This document shows, in pieces, positions 61,059 through 64,000 of a DNA stretch of 64,000 nt (its first letter is position 1; each line of letters begins with the position of its first letter). The position numbers and the translations under genes are program-made. The notes under the pieces are model-generated. The model ran no database searches. It was given only the letters and a program-made list of their open reading frames with translations, and had not been told where the DNA came from. Source of the DNA: Roseimaritima ulvae (GTDB taxonomy: Bacteria; Planctomycetota; Planctomycetia; Pirellulales; Pirellulaceae); NCBI RefSeq assembly GCF_008065135.1, contig NZ_CP042914.1, positions 5,747,404 to 5,811,403 of the forward strand. The letters are read 5' to 3'.

Positions 61059-61868
61059 ATGTACGGCACGTTGCGGCTGCTTGCCTTCTGCGGACTGCTG
61101 TGTGTTGCCAGTCTCGGCTACAGCCAGGAAAGCAGCCTGTTTCACCAGCCGCCGCCCAACTACCGCATGGCCCAGCGTCCACTGCCCAACGGTGCCTTAC
61201 CGATGGCCCCTGCCAATGCGCAACCGGCTCCCGGCAACAATCCCCAAGGCAACAATCCCCAAGGCAACTATCCCCAAGGCAACTATCCCCCGGCCAACTA
61301 CCCTTCGGCGGCCAACGGTTTGGCGCAGGCCAGTTGGACGTACGTGCCGCCGGCGCCGCTGCGACAGTACAAGGTCCATGACATTGTCACGATCCGGGTC
61401 GACGAGATCGCTCGGATGCGGGCCGAAGGTTCGGCGGAGAACCGCAAGAACTCACTGTACGACGTGATTCTGAGCGATTGGTTGCGGCTGACCGGCAGCG
61501 GCGTTAAACCGGCCCCGCAATCCGACGGCGACCCTCGCGTCTCAGGCTCCATGGACTCGTTGTATCGCGCCGACTCATCGATCGAATCGCGCGAGTCCTT
61601 GTCGTTTAATATCGCCGCGGAAATTGTCGACATCCGTCCCAATGGCAACCTGGTTCTGGAAGCCAGCAAACGGATTTGGGTCAACGAAAACGTCTTCGAA
61701 ACCTCCTTGATCGGCACCTGTCGCGCTTCGGACATTGGGCCGGACAACGTGCTGTTGAGCAAAGACCTGTTGGATGCCGAGATTCGCAAAGACGAACGCG
61801 GGCGGCTTCGCGACGGTTACCGTCGCGGCTGGTTCCAACGCTGGTTTGAAGAATTCCAGCCGCTGTAA
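61059..61868 (+). CDS. flgH: Flagellar L-ring protein FlgH
   Basis: 269 aa. An N-terminal signal (MYGTLRLLAFCGLLCVASLG) is followed by a tandem PQGN-type stretch coded by 15-bp repeats (about 61239-61288), then the FlgH domain: VHDIVTIRVDEIARMRAEGSA, DSSIESRESLSFNIAAEIVDI, PNGNLVLEASKRIWVNENVF and the C-terminal SKDLLDAEIR. FlgH is normally an outer-membrane lipoprotein, but no good lipobox is seen here. ATG 61059 chosen over 60879 for the signal peptide. Confidence 0.88.
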   Translation: MYGTLRLLAFCGLLCVASLGYSQESSLFHQPPPNYRMAQRPLPNGALPMAPANAQPAPGNNPQGNNPQGNYPQGNYPPANYPSAANGLAQASWTYVPPAPLRQYKVHDIVTIRVDEIARMRAEGSAENRKNSLYDVILSDWLRLTGSGVKPAPQSDGDPRVSGSMDSLYRADSSIESRESLSFNIAAEIVDIRPNGNLVLEASKRIWVNENVFETSLIGTCRASDIGPDNVLLSKDLLDAEIRKDERGRLRDGYRRGWFQRWFEEFQPL

Positions 61869-61940
61869 TCTCAGGCTCAAGACCCGCGTCGTTAAACGAT
61901 TTCACCAACCCGCCAAGCACCACCTCAGCACCCTATCGAA

Positions 61941-63059
61941 ATGTCTGTTCCCATCGTCCCTCGCTGCTTGCTCCTGTTGACGCTGTGGTTGCTGGCCAAT
62001 CCAGCGGCCAGCGCCGGCGGTTTGATGTTGGGAGACATCTGCCGTTTGAAAGGTCAGGAAGGCAACACCCTGCAGGGCCTGGGCCTGGTCGTCGGTCTTA
62101 AGGGCACCGGCGATCCCGACGCCCGTCCCACCGCCCGTGCGTTGGCTCGCATGATGCAGTTGATGGGGGGCCAAATGGCTCGCGACGGCGCCGGCCAGCT
62201 GGACCTATCCGATGTGGAAGATGCCAAGAATGTGGCCCTGGTGTTTGTCTCCGCCCAGATCCCACCGACCGGCGCCCAACAGGGCGATCGATTGAACCTG
62301 AGAGTCAACGCGATCAGCGCCAAGAGTTTGGACGGTGGTTATTTAATGCTGACGCCGTTGCTGGGGCCGCGCAGCGATAACCCTCAGGTGTACGCTTTGG
62401 CCGAAGGGCCGCTGCAACTGTCTCCCGATGAAACGCCCACCACCGCGTTGATCCAGGGGGGAGCCAAAATGGAAGCCACCGTGAACACGCAGTTTTACGC
62501 CGATGGCAAAATCACCCTGATCATTAATCCGGACTTCGCCGACTTCGATACCACCCAGCGAATCGAAGACGAGATCAATAACTTGGGCCAATTAACCATC
62601 GGTTACGAAGGCGCCAATGCCAACGCCTCGCAGCGGGCCGTCAAAGCCCGCGCGATCGGGCAATCGCACGTCGAGGTGCCGATTCCCGAAATCTATCAGC
62701 GGAACCCGATCAAATTTATTTCCTTGATCCTGAACATTCCCATCCAGCTGCCCAAGAACTCCTCGCGTGTGGTCATCAACGAACGCGATGGAGTGGTGGT
62801 GATCGGTGAAGACGTGGAAATCGCTCCGGTGTTGATCTCTCATCGCGGGCTGCGGATCGAAGCGGTCGCCAACCGTTCCTTCGTCGAACTCGATGCCACC
62901 ATGCCGCTGGATCCACAAGCTCCACGGACCGGCAACGTCAAATTAAAAAATCTGGCCGACGCATTGAACGCCTTGGATGTGCCCACCGATGATCTGATCG
63001 CCATTATCAAAACGCTGAAACTCAAAGGCGACCTGTACGGCGAAGTGATTTTTAAGTAG
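61941..63059 (+). CDS. flgI: Flagellar P-ring protein FlgI
   Basis: 372 aa, the normal length. Signal peptide (1-25), then GLMLGDICRLKGQEGNTLQGLGLVVGLKGTGD, PPTGAQQGDRLNLRVNAI, a GVVVIGEDVEIAP strand and the conserved C-terminal LKNLADALNALDVPTDDLIAIIKTLK. Forms the P ring around the rod. Start ATG 61941, 72 bp after flgH. Confidence 0.97.
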   Translation: MSVPIVPRCLLLLTLWLLANPAASAGGLMLGDICRLKGQEGNTLQGLGLVVGLKGTGDPDARPTARALARMMQLMGGQMARDGAGQLDLSDVEDAKNVALVFVSAQIPPTGAQQGDRLNLRVNAISAKSLDGGYLMLTPLLGPRSDNPQVYALAEGPLQLSPDETPTTALIQGGAKMEATVNTQFYADGKITLIINPDFADFDTTQRIEDEINNLGQLTIGYEGANANASQRAVKARAIGQSHVEVPIPEIYQRNPIKFISLILNIPIQLPKNSSRVVINERDGVVVIGEDVEIAPVLISHRGLRIEAVANRSFVELDATMPLDPQAPRTGNVKLKNLADALNALDVPTDDLIAIIKTLKLKGDLYGEVIFK

Positions 63060-63081
63060 CCCCTCTATCAACCAATACCCC

Positions 63082-63396
63082 ATGACCATCCCATCCAACT
63101 TGCCGACTGCCCATCCAGCGACCTACAGCGCTTCGTCCGCTGTCAGCCCGCCCAGCGGACAGGGCGAGGAACTGCGCGAAGCCTTTACGCAGTTTGTCGG
63201 CCAGACATTGTTCGGTCAGATGCTCTCGTCGATGCGGTCGACGGTCGACAAGCCGGCGTATTTTCACGGCGGCAAAACCGAAGAAATCTTCCAACAGCAG
63301 CTCGACCAAGTGCTGGTCGAAGACATCACCGATGCGTCGGCCGACAAGATCGCCGACCCGATGTTCGAACTTTTTAACATGCGCCGAAACGGATAA
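63082..63396 (+). CDS. flgJ: Rod-binding protein FlgJ (N-terminal domain type)
   Basis: 104 aa. REAFTQFVGQTLFGQMLSSMRSTVDKPAYFHGGKTEEIFQQQLDQVL matches the rod-capping FlgJ_N domain. The peptidoglycan hydrolase domain found in enterobacterial FlgJ is absent, as in many other phyla. ATG 63082, 22 bp after flgI. Confidence 0.88.
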   Translation: MTIPSNLPTAHPATYSASSAVSPPSGQGEELREAFTQFVGQTLFGQMLSSMRSTVDKPAYFHGGKTEEIFQQQLDQVLVEDITDASADKIADPMFELFNMRRNG

Positions 63397-63402
63397 ACAA
63401 TC

Positions 63403-63897
63403 ATGACAAAATGGTTAGACGATTTGTCCGAATACCTGGACCAACTGGAAGCCATGGCCGGCGAGCTGGGCGAAACCGTCCAGACCGCGCGGAGCCTGAC
63501 CAAGGACGGCGCCTTTGCATCTTTGCATGAGTCGACCACCGCTTTACAGCAGGGCCTGACCGAATTGGAGAACCTGGTGGAGCAGCGGCGACGGCTGCTG
63601 GACCGGCCCGACGCGCCAGCGGGATGCTACTCGCTGCGAGAAGCCTTGTCGCAGCTGGACGCCGACGCCGACGTCCGTCACAGCGCCACGTTTTTGTGGC
63701 AGCGTTGCCAACAGATCGGTCAACAGATCGATCAGGTCCGTGAAGACGCCCTGGCCCTGTTTGTGTGTCAGTACCATCTGGCCGATACGACCAGCCATTT
63801 CCTGCGATTGCTGATGCCCGCAGCCGAACGGTCGGAAACCTACAGCCCGTCCGCAGGCAGCCACCAGGGGGGAGGATTACTGGATCAGGCGGGTTAG
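63403..63897 (+). CDS. FlgN-like flagellar export chaperone
   Basis: 164 aa, helical, beginning with an amphipathic coiled coil (LDDLSEYLDQLEAMAGELGE) and including ELENLVEQRRRLLDR, which resembles FlgN family helices. FlgN chaperones FlgK and FlgL. It is the last full gene of the cluster, seven bp after flgJ, and the usual position before flgK. The assignment is by position and helix pattern rather than a firm motif. Confidence 0.6.
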   Translation: MTKWLDDLSEYLDQLEAMAGELGETVQTARSLTKDGAFASLHESTTALQQGLTELENLVEQRRRLLDRPDAPAGCYSLREALSQLDADADVRHSATFLWQRCQQIGQQIDQVREDALALFVCQYHLADTTSHFLRLLMPAAERSETYSPSAGSHQGGGLLDQAG

Positions 63898-64000
63898 TTA
63901 CGGGACTACATGCGAGGCCTCCGGTCGGTTAAATTCCTGTGTTCGAAATCGACCTCCTGCCTCCCACCCGCATACTTCTCTATGACAATTCGTCCGATCA
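63898..64000 (+). other. Spacer and possible start of a truncated next gene
   Basis: An ATG at 63982 could begin a gene (MTIRPI) that runs off the window; flgK would be the natural neighbour, but six residues cannot confirm it and no ribosome site is visible. Confidence 0.25.

Overview
The window looks like a chromosome segment of a planctomycete, probably a Pirellulales (Rhodopirellula-like) bacterium. The signs are secreted DUF1080/ThuA and PVC-type dehydrogenase/cytochrome c proteins, a formylglycine sulfatase, a Tat-exported Gfo/Idh/MocA oxidoreductase, an enlarged ribosomal protein L17 with an acidic tail, and many GTG/TTG starts. It also has an almost complete set of flagellar rod/ring genes. 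No rRNA, tRNA, insertion sequence, prophage or CRISPR array was recognised.

Layout. 1-5 kb: end of a TetR regulator, then a leftward set (PDZ/LRR-like protein, mutY, RluA-type pseudouridine synthase) and a Gfo/Idh/MocA oxidoreductase. 5-9 kb: SprT-like metalloprotein, secreted esterase, Nudix hydrolase. 9-21 kb: a secreted carbohydrate/redox block (DUF1080-ThuA, PVC dehydrogenase, cytochrome c protein, PhyH dioxygenase, sulfatase, RlmA-like methyltransferase, FAD oxidoreductase). 21-26.5 kb: a decayed corA, a universal stress protein, a YeiH-type transporter, and a methyltransferase coupled to a UbiA-like membrane protein. 26.9-36.1 kb: a MoxR/Bat operon (MoxR, DUF58, DUF4381-like, BatA, BatB-BatC fusion, BatD-BatE fusion). 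36.5-42.4 kb: CvpA-like protein, Maf, DUF3467 protein, then rpsM-rpsK-rpoA-rplQ. 43-46.8 kb: permease, methyltransferase, thyA, folA. 47-56.5 kb: Cys-rich secreted protein, tandem clpP genes, pcp, a SNF2 helicase and a large cytochrome c dehydrogenase. 56.6-64 kb: ispE-spoVG leftward, and divergently flgF-flgG-flgA-flgH-flgI-flgJ-flgN.

The most unusual aspect is the repeat biology. About 30 copies of a 25-bp hairpin element lie in 11 clusters. They form five sequence classes whose stem arms differ by compensatory changes and all keep a GCCA loop and one G.U wobble. The copy next to a gene 3' end always has the orientation that makes the stronger RNA hairpin, and three genes take their stop codon from such a copy. 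A second hairpin family (GTAGCATGGGCC type) supplies two more stop codons. There are also MITE-like elements tied to 7-bp tandem arrays, and 8-bp arrays, one of which has overrun the end of batD.

Two gene-level anomalies stand out. A dnaX-type A_AAA_AAG slippery heptamer inside a run of ten A's immediately precedes the stop of the DUF1080-ThuA gene. The downstream dehydrogenase lies in the -1 frame and has no credible start of its own. Separately, corA is a pseudogene carrying a nonsense codon, a frameshift and a large internal deletion.
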